A stretch of DNA of 64,000 nucleotides from Patulibacter minatonensis DSM 18081 (lineage in GTDB: Bacteria > Actinomycetota > Thermoleophilia > Solirubrobacterales > Solirubrobacteraceae). The stretch lies in contig NZ_KI912613.1 of assembly GCF_000519325.1 (NCBI RefSeq), positions 1,161,369 through 1,225,368 on the forward strand. The letters are read 5' to 3'. Below the pieces are notes generated by a model. That model did no database searches. It was not told the origin of the DNA and saw only the letters and a program-made list of their open reading frames with translations. Below are positions 1 through 8,343 of this stretch, in pieces. Each line of letters starts with the position of its first letter. Positions within the stretch are counted from its first letter, which is position 1. Both the position numbers and the translations under genes were made by a program.

Positions 1-25
1 CGGTGACGGCGAAGCCGCAGGACTA
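1..25 (+). CDS. C-terminal end of an unidentified gene (partial)
   Basis: An open frame enters from the left edge and ends at a TAG at 23-25. Only seven or eight codons are visible, so no function can be given. The main support is the hairpin at 41-65, which suits a terminator between this gene and the convergent gene ending at 73. The frame could equally be chance. Confidence 0.3.
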
Positions 26-40
26 GCGCGGCCCGCAGCG

Positions 41-65
41 GGGCGGGCCGGCGCCCGGCCCGCCC
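41..65. terminator. Bidirectional hairpin terminator
   Basis: A perfect 11-bp inverted repeat, GGGCGGGCCGG at 41-51 and its complement at 55-65, is separated by the 3-nt loop CGC. It lies between a frame ending at 25 and the oppositely oriented gene ending at 73. There is no clear T tract, as is common in GC-rich actinobacteria. Confidence 0.65.
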
Positions 66-72
66 AGCGGCC

Positions 73-1686
73 TCAGGGCCGGAGCGTCACCCGCCGACGG
101 ACGATCGTCTGCCCGCCCCGGGCGTCGACGATCGCGACGGTCAGGCGGGTGCGCTTCGCCGACCGCAGCCGCTGCGGGGGCGCGTCCGAGTCCCGGGACC
201 CCCCGACGTAGGGCACGACGATCCGGTGGGTCACGCGGGTCGCGGTCCGGGCGGCGTCGATCAGCCCGTCGCTGAGGCCCTTCAGCGCGATCGGGTCGGC
301 CACGACGCGGTAGGAGCACGCGTCGGCGCACCGGAGCCTCAGCCGGATCCGTCCCCGGTGGTCGAGCCGCAGCGTCCGGGGGACGCGGACCGACGCCCGT
401 GCGCTCCGCGGTGCGCCGCCCGCGACGCGGTACGCGAGGGTGGTGCCGGCGTCCGCGCCGTCCGACCGCGCCGTCAGCACGTTCTGCTTCCGGGTCACGA
501 GCGCGAGCGGGGTCTCTCCGGGAGTCGCCGCGGCGAGCTCGACGTCCGATGCCGACGCGACGGGGAGCGCCACGGGACGCGAGGGGGCTCCGCCGACGAC
601 GCCGTGCACCACGGTCGCGGTCTGCAGCTGCGGCATCCGCGGGTTGTCGGCCTGCGTCGCGACCCACCGACCACCGGTGAGCGCCGTGGAGATCGCGCGG
701 CCGTCGGTCCCGGAGACGCGAGCGACGGCAGTGAACGGCTTGCCGGGCGCACGGGACGCGACGTTCAGGAGGCTGTGCCCGCGACCGTCACCGTGCACCG
801 TCGCCACGAGGGCGGAGCCGTCGGGCTGCACGATGGTGTCGCCGCGCAGCGGGGCCGACGTCGCGGCGGAGAGGTCGACCCCGGCGGTGGTCGTGACCGG
901 CGCGACAGCCGTGCTCGAGCCGTTGCGCCACGCGACCACGCCGTTCCCGTCGGGGGCGACCGCGACGCGCACGCCGTCGTCGGCGTTGGCCATGCCCGCG
1001 CGTCCGGGGAGGACCTGGACGGGTCCGAGCGTGCCGTCCGCCGCGATCGTCGTCAGCGACGTGCGACGGGCCGCACCGCTCCCGGTCGACCAGGCGACGA
1101 CGCCGCGACCGGCGGCGTCGGCCCCGACCCGCACCGGGCTGGACTCGTCCGACGGGACCGGACCGCCGGGCAGGGCCGTCCGGGAGACGGTCGTGCCGTC
1201 GGCGCGCAGGCGCACCACCTCGGCCGGCTTCGACGCGACGACGCCGAAGGTCGACGCGCTGCCGCCCAGGTAGTCGGCACCGGCCGGGGCGACGCTGCCC
1301 AGGTCGGGGGCCGCGACGGGCGCGCCGAACGCGCCCCCGGGCGGACGGACCGCCAGCGAAGGCTGATCGCCGATGCCGGTGACGATCGCCTGCGCGCCGT
1401 CCGCTCCGGACGCGAGGACGGGATCGACGCCGTCCCCGCTGCCGAGTCGCCGGAGCGGTCCGACGGTCCCGGTGGGGCCGAGCGTCGCGGTGGAGAGCGT
1501 CTCGCGGGTGCGGCCGTCGCCGAAGAGGACGGCGGTGCCGTCGGGCGAGACCCCGGCGGGCTGCGCGCGAACGGCGCCGCCCGCGGGGACGGCCCGCTCG
1601 GCGTGCGCGGCGGGAGCGCCCGCCAACGGCGCGAGGGCGGAGGCGAGGACGACGATGCCGGCGTGGCGGCGAGCTGGGGGACGCAA
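73..1686 (-). CDS. Secreted beta-propeller-like protein of unknown function
   Basis: The 537-residue protein opens with a signal peptide (basic start, hydrophobic core, Ala-X-Ala near residue 28), so it is exported. The body is Gly/Ala/Val-rich with recurring short blocks of the type VAWRNG or VAPDGNG, as in beta-propeller repeats, but no catalytic motif is evident. The last 130 residues contain a beta-rich segment with a Cys pair (LRCADACSYRV), a feature often seen at the C-termini of secreted proteins of Solirubrobacterales. The TTG start at 1686 is chosen because AGGAA lies 4-5 nt upstream. It resembles in style the exported protein at 24442-25752. Confidence 0.6.
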   Translation of the reverse strand: MRPPARRHAGIVVLASALAPLAGAPAAHAERAVPAGGAVRAQPAGVSPDGTAVLFGDGRTRETLSTATLGPTGTVGPLRRLGSGDGVDPVLASGADGAQAIVTGIGDQPSLAVRPPGGAFGAPVAAPDLGSVAPAGADYLGGSASTFGVVASKPAEVVRLRADGTTVSRTALPGGPVPSDESSPVRVGADAAGRGVVAWSTGSGAARRTSLTTIAADGTLGPVQVLPGRAGMANADDGVRVAVAPDGNGVVAWRNGSSTAVAPVTTTAGVDLSAATSAPLRGDTIVQPDGSALVATVHGDGRGHSLLNVASRAPGKPFTAVARVSGTDGRAISTALTGGRWVATQADNPRMPQLQTATVVHGVVGGAPSRPVALPVASASDVELAAATPGETPLALVTRKQNVLTARSDGADAGTTLAYRVAGGAPRSARASVRVPRTLRLDHRGRIRLRLRCADACSYRVVADPIALKGLSDGLIDAARTATRVTHRIVVPYVGGSRDSDAPPQRLRSAKRTRLTVAIVDARGGQTIVRRRVTLRP

Positions 1687-1798
1687 GGGGTTCCTGGAGG
1701 TCGGGGACGCGCGACGGGACGGCGTGTCCGTACCCCTGCAGACACGCGGCTCACCACGGGGTTGCGGTCGAACCGGAACCCCGCGGGTTCTCGCGACG

Positions 1799-2305
1799 CT
1801 ACGCCGAGGCGCCGGGCGGCGTCGCGCCCGGGCGGGCCCAGATGTTGTTGCAGGCCTCGCACGTCTCGGGCGGGATGACGCCCAGGCGCATGAGGATCGC
1901 GAACATCTTGCAGCCGACGCACAGGCCGAGGAGCGACTCGAGCCCGGCGAAGACGACCATCAGGCCGAGGCAGACGTTCGCGAACGCCGTCCAGCCCAGG
2001 GCGAGGCCGCCGATCGCGGCCGCCGTGGTGACGACGGCGCCGATCGCCTGCGCGAAGCGCTTGGGCGGGCCGGGCGTCGGGACCTTCTCGCCGAGCCGTG
2101 GGGCGATGACGTCCATCGCCAGCCGGCCGAGCGGGCTGAACGTGGGGCCCGCGGCTGCGCGGGCGATGAACCCGTAGGCGATCGGGATCAGGAGCCACTG
2201 CCAGCCGGTCGCCAGCGCCAGGATCGCGGCGAGCATGACGACGAACGCCACCGAGCGCGCGGCCTTCTCGTTGATCGGGTTGGGAAAGCTGAAAATCTGA
2301 CCCAC
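1799..2305 (-). CDS. DUF4395 family membrane protein
   Basis: A 168-residue integral membrane protein with about four hydrophobic segments in two pairs. It matches the DUF4395 family in its conserved N-terminal phrase FPNPINEKAAR and the Cys motif LGLCVGCKMF near the end of the membrane part. A second pair, CEAC, lies in the short tail. The family's function is unknown; the CxxC pairs suggest thiol or metal chemistry at the membrane, which is inference. The GTG start is set by a TATAGT hexamer 7 nt upstream, typical of a leaderless message. The gene is divergent from the HugZ-like gene across 54 bp. Confidence 0.75.
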   Translation of the reverse strand: MGQIFSFPNPINEKAARSVAFVVMLAAILALATGWQWLLIPIAYGFIARAAAGPTFSPLGRLAMDVIAPRLGEKVPTPGPPKRFAQAIGAVVTTAAAIGGLALGWTAFANVCLGLMVVFAGLESLLGLCVGCKMFAILMRLGVIPPETCEACNNIWARPGATPPGASA

Positions 2306-2312
2306 GTTGCGG

Positions 2313-2318
2313 ACTATA
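2313..2318 (-). promoter_or_regulatory. -10 element, leaderless start of DUF4395 gene
   Basis: TATAGT on the minus strand lies 7 nt before the GTG at 2305, so transcription should begin at or next to the start codon. Confidence 0.65.
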
Positions 2319-2347
2319 CGCCGTCGCGATCGGGGCCCCCGAGGCGC

Positions 2348-2353
2348 GATGAT
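2348..2353 (+). promoter_or_regulatory. -10 element of HugZ-like gene
   Basis: GATGAT lies 6 nt before the GTG at 2360. It departs from TANNNT at the first base, but the spacing matches the other leaderless genes of the window. Confidence 0.4.
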
Positions 2354-2359
2354 GTCCGC

Positions 2360-3190
2360 GTGAGCGCGAACGACACGAGCACCCCGACCGAGCACGGCAC
2401 CCCGTCGTCGGGATCGCGCATCCCGGACCCGATCGCCCCGGTCCTGGCCCCGGCCCGGCGGTCGACGCCCGCCGAGGAGGCTCGCACCCTGGTGGCCGGC
2501 ACCCCGCAGGGCGTCCTGGCCTCGCTGACCGCCGACGGCGACCCGTGGGGCTCGGTCGTCACGTACGGCGCGCTCGACGACGGGTCCCCGGTCTTCCTCG
2601 TCTCCCGCATGGCCGAGCACACCCGCAACCTCGAGGGCGACCCGCGCGCGAGCCTCGTCGCGGCCGAGCCGCCGAACGACGAGAACCCGCTGGACCGCGG
2701 CCGCGTCACGCTCGCCGGCCGCGTGGAGCGCCCGACCGGGGACGCCCTCGCCGCCGCGCGCGCCGCCCACCTGCGCGCGATGCCGTCGGCCGAGCTCTAC
2801 GCCGACTTCGACGACTTCCTCTTCTTCGTCCTGCGCGTCGAGCGCGTGCGCTGGGTCGGGGGCTACGGCCGCATGGACTCCGCGACCGCGGAGGACTATG
2901 CGGCCGCGCGGCCCGATCCGGTCGCTCCGCACGCCGCCGGCGCGGTCGAGCACCTGAACGCCGACCACGCGGACTCGCTGCTCGAGATCGGGCGCGCGCT
3001 GGCGGGCTTCCCGGACGCCGTCGCGGTGCAGGCCGTGCGCGCCGACCGCCACGGCATGGACCTCGCCGTCGAGACACCCCGGGGGACGGCCTGGCCCCGC
3101 GTGGGGTGGCCCGCGTCGATCGACGAGCCGGGCGGCCTGCGCGCGGCGTCGGTCGCGCTCGTGAAGCAGGCGCGCGCCGCGCAGGGCTGA
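2360..3190 (+). CDS. HugZ-family pyridoxamine-phosphate-oxidase-like protein with DUF2470
   Basis: The 276-residue protein has two parts. Residues about 35-175 form an FMN-binding split barrel of the pyridoxamine 5'-phosphate oxidase clan (ASLTADGDPWGSVVTY, then VSRMAEHTRNLEGDPRASL). Residues about 190-275 are a DUF2470 domain (HLNADHADSL, then DRHGMDLAV). This two-domain layout is that of HugZ-type haem-utilisation proteins and related actinobacterial proteins, so haem binding or degradation is plausible but unproven here. The GTG start is supported by promoter spacing. The stop is only 3 bp from the stop of the convergent helicase gene. Confidence 0.7.
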   Translation: MSANDTSTPTEHGTPSSGSRIPDPIAPVLAPARRSTPAEEARTLVAGTPQGVLASLTADGDPWGSVVTYGALDDGSPVFLVSRMAEHTRNLEGDPRASLVAAEPPNDENPLDRGRVTLAGRVERPTGDALAAARAAHLRAMPSAELYADFDDFLFFVLRVERVRWVGGYGRMDSATAEDYAAARPDPVAPHAAGAVEHLNADHADSLLEIGRALAGFPDAVAVQAVRADRHGMDLAVETPRGTAWPRVGWPASIDEPGGLRAASVALVKQARAAQG

Positions 3191-3193
3191 GGC

Positions 3194-6106
3194 TCAGCCC
3201 CGCGGCCGCAGCCGCCCGAGCAGCTCGAGCGCCGCGGCCTTGTGCAGCGGCTCGTTGAGGTTGCCGCACTTCGGCGACTGCACGCACGAGGGGCAGCCCG
3301 ACTCGCACGGACATTCCTGCAGCAGCCGCTCGGCGTCGGCCGCCCACGCCTCGAACTCGCGGAACGCCTGCTTCGCGATCCCGACGCCGCCGACGTGGCC
3401 CTCGTAGACGATGATCGTCGGCCCGTTCGTCTGCGGATGGATGTTCGTCGACAGGCCGCCGACGTCCCAGCGGTCGCACATCGCCCGGAGCGGCAGCACC
3501 GCGATCTGGGCGTGCTCGGCCGCGTGCAGGGCGCCGAGGACGTGCTCGGTGGGGAACGGCTCCAGGCCGATCGGCGCGGCCGCGGCCCCGCCGCCGGGGA
3601 CGGACGGGAGGACGGTGACGTCCCCGGCCGCCACGCGCGCGGCGACCTCGGCCGCGAGGTCGCCGTCGGCGTAGAGCTCGCGCATCGCCGCCGCGACCTC
3701 CACCCCGCCGTGGATCAGGTGCCCCGGCTCGTACCAGACGGCCTCCGTCGTGAACGAGACCGACGGCAGGTCGATCGTGCGCAGGTCGATCACCTCGCCG
3801 GTCTTCCTGCGGCGCCGCTGGTAGCCGAGCACCGTGTCGGTCACCGTCACGCTGCCGTACGAGATCCGCATCGGTCCGCCGAGCGTCTGCACCTCGCGGC
3901 GGTCGAGCAGCCGGTCGAAGAGGACCTCGACCTCGCGCTTGGGCTCCGTCCACCAGTTCCCGGCGAACGGCTCGACGACCGCGTAGCCCGACTCGAGGTC
4001 GAGCCCCTGGACCTCGTACTGCCGGCCCTGGTGCAGGTAGACCGCGCCCTCGTGGACCGTCGACGGGGCCTTGTCCTGCTCGACGTGCCCGATCTCCTCG
4101 CCGGTGGTGCCGTCGACGATCACGACCCGGTGGGTGCTCGCCGAGCGCAGGCCGACGTCGCCGGCGGGGAACCCGTTGCCGTCGACCGGCCGGAACACGC
4201 CGCCGCGCTCGCGCAGGTCGCCGCGCCGGACGAGCTCCTCCGCATGCGTCCGCCACCGGGGCCCCAGCGCCGGGGCGTCGCGCTCGTCGAGCGGCGCCTC
4301 GTACGCCGCGCAGAGCAGGTGCGGCAGGTGGATCGACTCGTTCTCATGCCGGAGGATCGCGGACTCGACCGGGCGGTCCAGGAACTCGTCGGGATGGCGG
4401 CAGAAGTACTGGTCCAGCGCGTCCTCGCCCGCGACGTAGACCGCGAGGCCCCGCCCGCGGCGGCCGGCGCGCCCCCACATCTGCCTGAGCGACGCGACCG
4501 TCCCCGGGAACGTGACGACGACGCACGCGTCGAGCTCCCCGATGTCGATCCCGAGCTCCAGCGCGGTCGTCGTCACGACGACCCGGACCTCACCGTCCAC
4601 GAGCTTCCGCTCGAGCTCGTGGCGCTGGCCGGTCGTGTACCCGGCGCGGTAGGGGACGACGGCGCGGGCGAGGTCCATCCGCCCGCGCTCCTCGAGCTGG
4701 TCCTTCGCGATCTCCGCGACGACCTCGACGCCCTTGCGCGAGCGGATGAAGCAGATCGTCCGGGTGCCGGACTCCGCAAGATCGGCGAGCATCTCCCCGG
4801 CCTCGGTCAGCGCCGACCGGCGCACCCGTCCGGCGATCAGCTCGGACGCATCGAGGAGCTCGACGTCGGGGTTGCTGCCGGGCGACTCGAGGTCGGAGCC
4901 GTCCGGACCGTCGACGGGCGTGCCGTCGCCGTCGCCCCCGACCGCGTCCCAGAGCGCCTGCGAGTACGCGTCGACGTCCACGTCGGACTCGTCCTCCGAC
5001 TCGGCGCCGTCGCCCCCGGGGTGGACGATCGCCAGCGGGCCGTCGTGGTCGAGGTCGGCGGGTCCGGCGTCGGCCGGCTCCGGCGTCCCACCCCGATCGT
5101 CCCGTGTGCCGCTCGCGGGCTCGCCCCGCACCCGGGCGGCGACCGCGTGCTGGTCGTCGTCCTCGTCGAAGAGCGGCGGGTTCCACATCGCGATCTGGCG
5201 GGCGGTCCCCGGGGCGCCGTCCTCGTCGATCAGCGCGACGTCCTCGAGCCCGGTCAGCGCCTCGACGTGCTCGACGGGGTTGGCGATCGTCGCCGACGCG
5301 AGCATGAAGCGCGGGCCGGTGACCGTCGGGGAGGGAGGAGCATCGTCGCCCGCACCAGCGTCGCGTCGCGCGGCCGCACGGCGCGCCGCGGCCGGGTCCC
5401 GCGCCGCCATGGCCCGCGCCGCGCGGTCCGCCGCGGGTCCTGCCGGCCTGAGCCGCGCGTCCTCGTGCCGCTCCGTCAGCCGCCGCAGGCGCCGCAGGAC
5501 GTTCGCCACGTGCGACCCGAAGACCCCGCGGTAGACGTGGGCCTCGTCGACGACCACCACGCGCAGCCGCGCGAGGAACTCGCCCCACAGGTCGGGCCGC
5601 GGCAGGATCCCGACGTGGAGCATGTCCGGGTTCGTCAGGACGACGTTCGCGCGGGTCCGGACGTCCTTGCGGGCCTCGCGCGGCGTGTCGCCGTCGTAGA
5701 TCGCGACGCGCAGCTCGCGCGGCAGGCCGAACGACGCGAGCGACCGCGCCTGGTCCTGCGCCAGCGCCTTGGTCGGGTAGAGGAACAGCGCGCGGGCGCG
5801 GGGCTCGCGGAGCAGGGCGTCGATCGCGGGGAGCTGGAACGCGAGCGACTTGCCCGAGGCCGTCCCGGTCGTGACGACGAACGGCTGCGTGCGGGGCAGC
5901 GCCACGGCCTGCGCCTGGTGGGCGTAGAGCTCGGAGATCCCGCGGTGCGCGAGCGCGTCCTGCAGCCGCGGGTGCAGCTCGCCCGGGACCGGCGCGGTGC
6001 GCGCCGGGCGCGCGGCCTCGTACGCCTCGCGGACGAGGCGGTCGTCCTCGCGGCCGGCCTCGAGGGTCGGCCACCACGGGTCGCGGGGGCGGGCTGCCAT
6101 CGCCAC
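3194..6106 (-). CDS. DEAD/DEAH-box helicase with DUF1998 domain (YprA/Hrq1-like)
   Basis: A 970-residue superfamily 2 helicase. Walker A (TGTASGKS) is at about residues 80-87, DEAH at 187-190, SAT at 271-273 and motif VI (QMWGRAGRRGRG) near 542-553. The C-terminal DUF1998-type region ends in a four-Cys cluster (CPCESGCPSC, then a further Cys) that probably binds metal. This order is that of the YprA/Hrq1-like 3'-5' DNA helicases linked to DNA repair. Two low-complexity insertions stand out: an Ala/Arg stretch at about 215-260 and an acidic stretch of about 110 residues (313-425) between the RecA lobes. The start is the GTG at 6106; an in-frame ATG lies two codons later. Confidence 0.85.
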   Translation of the reverse strand: MAMAARPRDPWWPTLEAGREDDRLVREAYEAARPARTAPVPGELHPRLQDALAHRGISELYAHQAQAVALPRTQPFVVTTGTASGKSLAFQLPAIDALLREPRARALFLYPTKALAQDQARSLASFGLPRELRVAIYDGDTPREARKDVRTRANVVLTNPDMLHVGILPRPDLWGEFLARLRVVVVDEAHVYRGVFGSHVANVLRRLRRLTERHEDARLRPAGPAADRAARAMAARDPAAARRAAARRDAGAGDDAPPSPTVTGPRFMLASATIANPVEHVEALTGLEDVALIDEDGAPGTARQIAMWNPPLFDEDDDQHAVAARVRGEPASGTRDDRGGTPEPADAGPADLDHDGPLAIVHPGGDGAESEDESDVDVDAYSQALWDAVGGDGDGTPVDGPDGSDLESPGSNPDVELLDASELIAGRVRRSALTEAGEMLADLAESGTRTICFIRSRKGVEVVAEIAKDQLEERGRMDLARAVVPYRAGYTTGQRHELERKLVDGEVRVVVTTTALELGIDIGELDACVVVTFPGTVASLRQMWGRAGRRGRGLAVYVAGEDALDQYFCRHPDEFLDRPVESAILRHENESIHLPHLLCAAYEAPLDERDAPALGPRWRTHAEELVRRGDLRERGGVFRPVDGNGFPAGDVGLRSASTHRVVIVDGTTGEEIGHVEQDKAPSTVHEGAVYLHQGRQYEVQGLDLESGYAVVEPFAGNWWTEPKREVEVLFDRLLDRREVQTLGGPMRISYGSVTVTDTVLGYQRRRRKTGEVIDLRTIDLPSVSFTTEAVWYEPGHLIHGGVEVAAAMRELYADGDLAAEVAARVAAGDVTVLPSVPGGGAAAAPIGLEPFPTEHVLGALHAAEHAQIAVLPLRAMCDRWDVGGLSTNIHPQTNGPTIIVYEGHVGGVGIAKQAFREFEAWAADAERLLQECPCESGCPSCVQSPKCGNLNEPLHKAAALELLGRLRPRG

Positions 6107-6154
6107 CCATGATGACGAACGTGCGTTCGCTCCGGGTGGGGCGGGCCCTGGCCT

Positions 6155-6574
6155 TCAGTCGCCGGTGGGACGATCGCCCGTCAGCGGCATCCCGGTGCTC
6201 AGGCGCTGCGGGTGGTCCTCGGGGATCTGCACGAGGACGACCTGCAGCCCGTCGGGGTCGGCGACCGTCGCCTCGAGCAGCCCCCACGGCTTGCGCTCGG
6301 GCTTATGGAGCACGGGCACGCCGGCGTCCCGGAGCCGGCCGAACTCGCGGTCGAGGTCGCGCACCTGCAGGAGCAGCCGGGTCGCCGGGCTCGGGACGTC
6401 GGTGCCGTGACCCGAGAGCTCGAGGAGCCCGGAGCCGACGAAGAAGACGATCCCGGGGTGCTCCGGCGTGCCGAACTCGCGGAAGACCCCCAGGCCCACG
6501 GTGTCCTCGTAGAAGCGTCGCGACACCGCGTGGTCGCGCGGGTGCAGCAGGAGGCGGCTGGCGAGGACTTCCAC
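6155..6574 (-). CDS. VOC (glyoxalase/bleomycin-resistance fold) protein
   Basis: A 139-residue single-module vicinal-oxygen-chelate protein. The first beta-alpha-beta unit begins LLLHPRDHAVSRRFYEDTVGL and the second ends with ATVADPDGLQVVLVQ, as is usual for the fold. The metal ligand and substrate cannot be assigned by eye. The GTG start lies 7 nt after a TAGTCT hexamer. It stands alone between the helicase and the glycolipid-binding-like gene, in the same orientation, with 31-48 bp gaps. Confidence 0.8.
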   Translation of the reverse strand: MEVLASRLLLHPRDHAVSRRFYEDTVGLGVFREFGTPEHPGIVFFVGSGLLELSGHGTDVPSPATRLLLQVRDLDREFGRLRDAGVPVLHKPERKPWGLLEATVADPDGLQVVLVQIPEDHPQRLSTGMPLTGDRPTGD

Positions 6575-6581
6575 GGCGGTG

Positions 6582-6587
6582 AGACTA
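6582..6587 (-). promoter_or_regulatory. -10 element of VOC gene
   Basis: TAGTCT on the minus strand, 7 nt before the GTG at 6574. Confidence 0.6.
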
Positions 6588-6605
6588 GCCGCGACCGCCC
6601 GTCGC

Positions 6606-7211
6606 TCAGCCGGCGACCCGCGCCGCGAGCCCCGGGTACGTCCGCACCAGCCCGTCGGGGTCCAGCGCGAGGTCCGCGACGAACCCGTCCTCCCCGGTGT
6701 ACCGGACCGTCGAACCCTCCTCGCCGCGCCCGAGGTGCGTGTAGCGCTGCGCCGACGCGGTGACCGCGAGCGACGGCACGTCGACCCACGCCATCAGCAT
6801 GTCGTGCTCGCCCTCGTGGAGGTGCAGGGCGTGCCGGCAGACGGGCATGAGGTTCGTCAGGGGCGAGCACGCCAGGTCGCAGTCGATCGCGCCGCGCACG
6901 TCGTCGAGGTCGCCGCCGGGCTCCGGCAGCCCGGGGGCCGACCCCGACTCCTTCGTCGTGCACCGCCACCGCCCCGCGCCGTCGTGGCGGAGGTCGAGCT
7001 CGCGCGACCAACCGGCCCCGGAGGACCGCGCGGTCAGCCGGTGGGTCTCCCACCCCGCGGACGTCTCCAGCTCGTACTCCAGCCGGTACGGCACGGGCTC
7101 CACACCGATCTGGGTGCCGGTCGCCCGCACCCGGTCGACGCCCAGGTCGACGACGGCGACCTCGGCGCGCCAGGCGTCGGTCCCCTCCCAGACGATCGTG
7201 CGCGCGGCCAT
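6606..7211 (-). CDS. Putative glycolipid-binding family protein
   Basis: The 201-residue soluble protein begins TIVWEGTDAWRAEVAVVDLG and continues with a run of beta strands (PYRLEYELETSAGWETHRL, LDLRHDGAGRWRC). This fits the putative glycolipid-binding family (PF06475), a beta-barrel group of unknown cellular role. No signal peptide or membrane segment is present. The ATG start is 6 nt after TACGCT, so the message is probably leaderless. The gene is divergent from the ABC transporter operon at 7330. Confidence 0.65.
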   Translation of the reverse strand: MAARTIVWEGTDAWRAEVAVVDLGVDRVRATGTQIGVEPVPYRLEYELETSAGWETHRLTARSSGAGWSRELDLRHDGAGRWRCTTKESGSAPGLPEPGGDLDDVRGAIDCDLACSPLTNLMPVCRHALHLHEGEHDMLMAWVDVPSLAVTASAQRYTHLGRGEEGSTVRYTGEDGFVADLALDPDGLVRTYPGLAARVAG

Positions 7212-7217
7212 GGGCCG

Positions 7218-7223
7218 AGCGTA
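7218..7223 (-). promoter_or_regulatory. -10 element of glycolipid-binding-like gene
   Basis: TACGCT on the minus strand, 6 nt before the ATG at 7211. Confidence 0.6.
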
Positions 7224-7317
7224 CCCGGGCGGGACGTCCGGCCCGCGGGCACGGAACCGAACCCGTCGCCGCGCCGACCCGGACGTGGCGCATCGCCGCC
7301 CGTCGACCCGTGCCGCC

Positions 7318-7323
7318 TACGCT
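7318..7323 (+). promoter_or_regulatory. -10 element of ABC transporter operon
   Basis: TACGCT, 6 nt before the GTG at 7330. Confidence 0.6.
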
Positions 7324-7329
7324 GTGGCG

Positions 7330-8343
7330 GTGAGCACCGCGTCCCCCACCGGCTCCTTCGGCCCGCCGCCCCCGACGACCGCCGGCGCGATCGTCGTCGA
7401 GGGCCTGCGCAAGCGCTACGGCTCGGACGGTCCCGAGGCCGTCAAGGGCATCGACTTCTCCGTCGCCCAGGGCGAGATCTTCGGCCTGCTCGGGCCGAAC
7501 GGCGCGGGCAAGACGACGACCATCGGCGTCATCACGACCCGGGTGCGGCCCACGGGCGGCCGGGTCCTCGTCGACGGCCTCGACGTCACGCAGGACCAGG
7601 TCGCGGTGAAGCTGCGCCTGGCGATCGTGCCGCAGCGCCCGAACCTCGACCGGTCGCTCAGCGCGCTCGAGAACCTCACCTTCCACGCCGCCTACTTCGG
7701 CTTCTCGCGGAAGGCGCGGCGGGAGCGGGCGCTCGAGCTGCTCGAGCAGGTCGGCCTCGCGGGCCGCGAGGACGACCGCGTCGACCAGTACTCCGGCGGC
7801 ATGGCGCAGCGGCTGATCATCGCCCGCGCCCTGATCCACCGCCCCCAGATCCTGATCCTCGACGAGCCCACGACCGGCCTGGACCCGCAGTCCCGGCTGT
7901 TCCTGTGGGACACGATGCGCGACCTGCAGTCCCGCGGGACGACGCTGATCCTGACGACGCACGACATGGCCGAGGCCGACCAGCTCTGCGACCGCATCGC
8001 GATCGTCGACCACGGCGAGGTGATCGCGCTCGACACGCCCAGGGGCCTGCGGAAGCTGCTCCCGTCGGAGCAGGGAGTCGAGGTCGTGGTCGTCGCCGCC
8101 GGGGACGCCGGGACCGGGACGGGCGACCCCCTCGAGGCCGTCCGGTCGACCCCCGGCGTCGAGCGCGCGGACGTCGTGGCCGAGGCCGAGGGCCGCACCA
8201 CCGTGCGGGCCTACGGCGCCGTCGACGCCGGCGACCTCGTCGACCGGCTGAAGCGCGCCGGACTCGAGCTCGTCGAGCTCCGGCAGCTCGAGGGCTCGCT
8301 CGAGGACGTCTTCGTCCACCTCACCGGAAGGGAGCTCCGATAA
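7330..8343 (+). CDS. ABC transporter ATP-binding protein, DrrA type
   Basis: A 337-residue nucleotide-binding subunit. It has Walker [10 protein letters not shown], signature YSGGMAQRL, Walker [13 protein letters not shown] and the switch His in [13 protein letters not shown]-terminal extension of about 90 residues after the nucleotide-binding domain is typical of DrrA-type (daunorubicin-resistance) exporters. It should energise the permease encoded immediately downstream, with which it overlaps by four bases, to export a lipid, antibiotic or other hydrophobic compound; the substrate cannot be told. The GTG start fits a leaderless promoter. A second DrrAB pair lies at 17459-19209. Confidence 0.88.
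   Translation: MSTASPTGSFGPPPPTTAGAIVVEGLRKRYGSDGPEAVKGIDFSVAQGEIFGLLGPNGAGKTTTIGVITTRVRPTGGRVLVDGLDVTQDQVAVKLRLAIVPQRPNLDRSLSALENLTFHAAYFGFSRKARRERALELLEQVGLAGREDDRVDQYSGGMAQRLIIARALIHRPQILILDEPTTGLDPQSRLFLWDTMRDLQSRGTTLILTTHDMAEADQLCDRIAIVDHGEVIALDTPRGLRKLLPSEQGVEVVVVAAGDAGTGTGDPLEAVRSTPGVERADVVAEAEGRTTVRAYGAVDAGDLVDRLKRAGLELVELRQLEGSLEDVFVHLTGRELR

Noticed and set aside
3242-6112. A 956-residue frame on the plus strand opposite the helicase
   Set aside because: It is the antisense shadow of the helicase, with a composition expected from reversed GC-rich codons and no recognisable motif.
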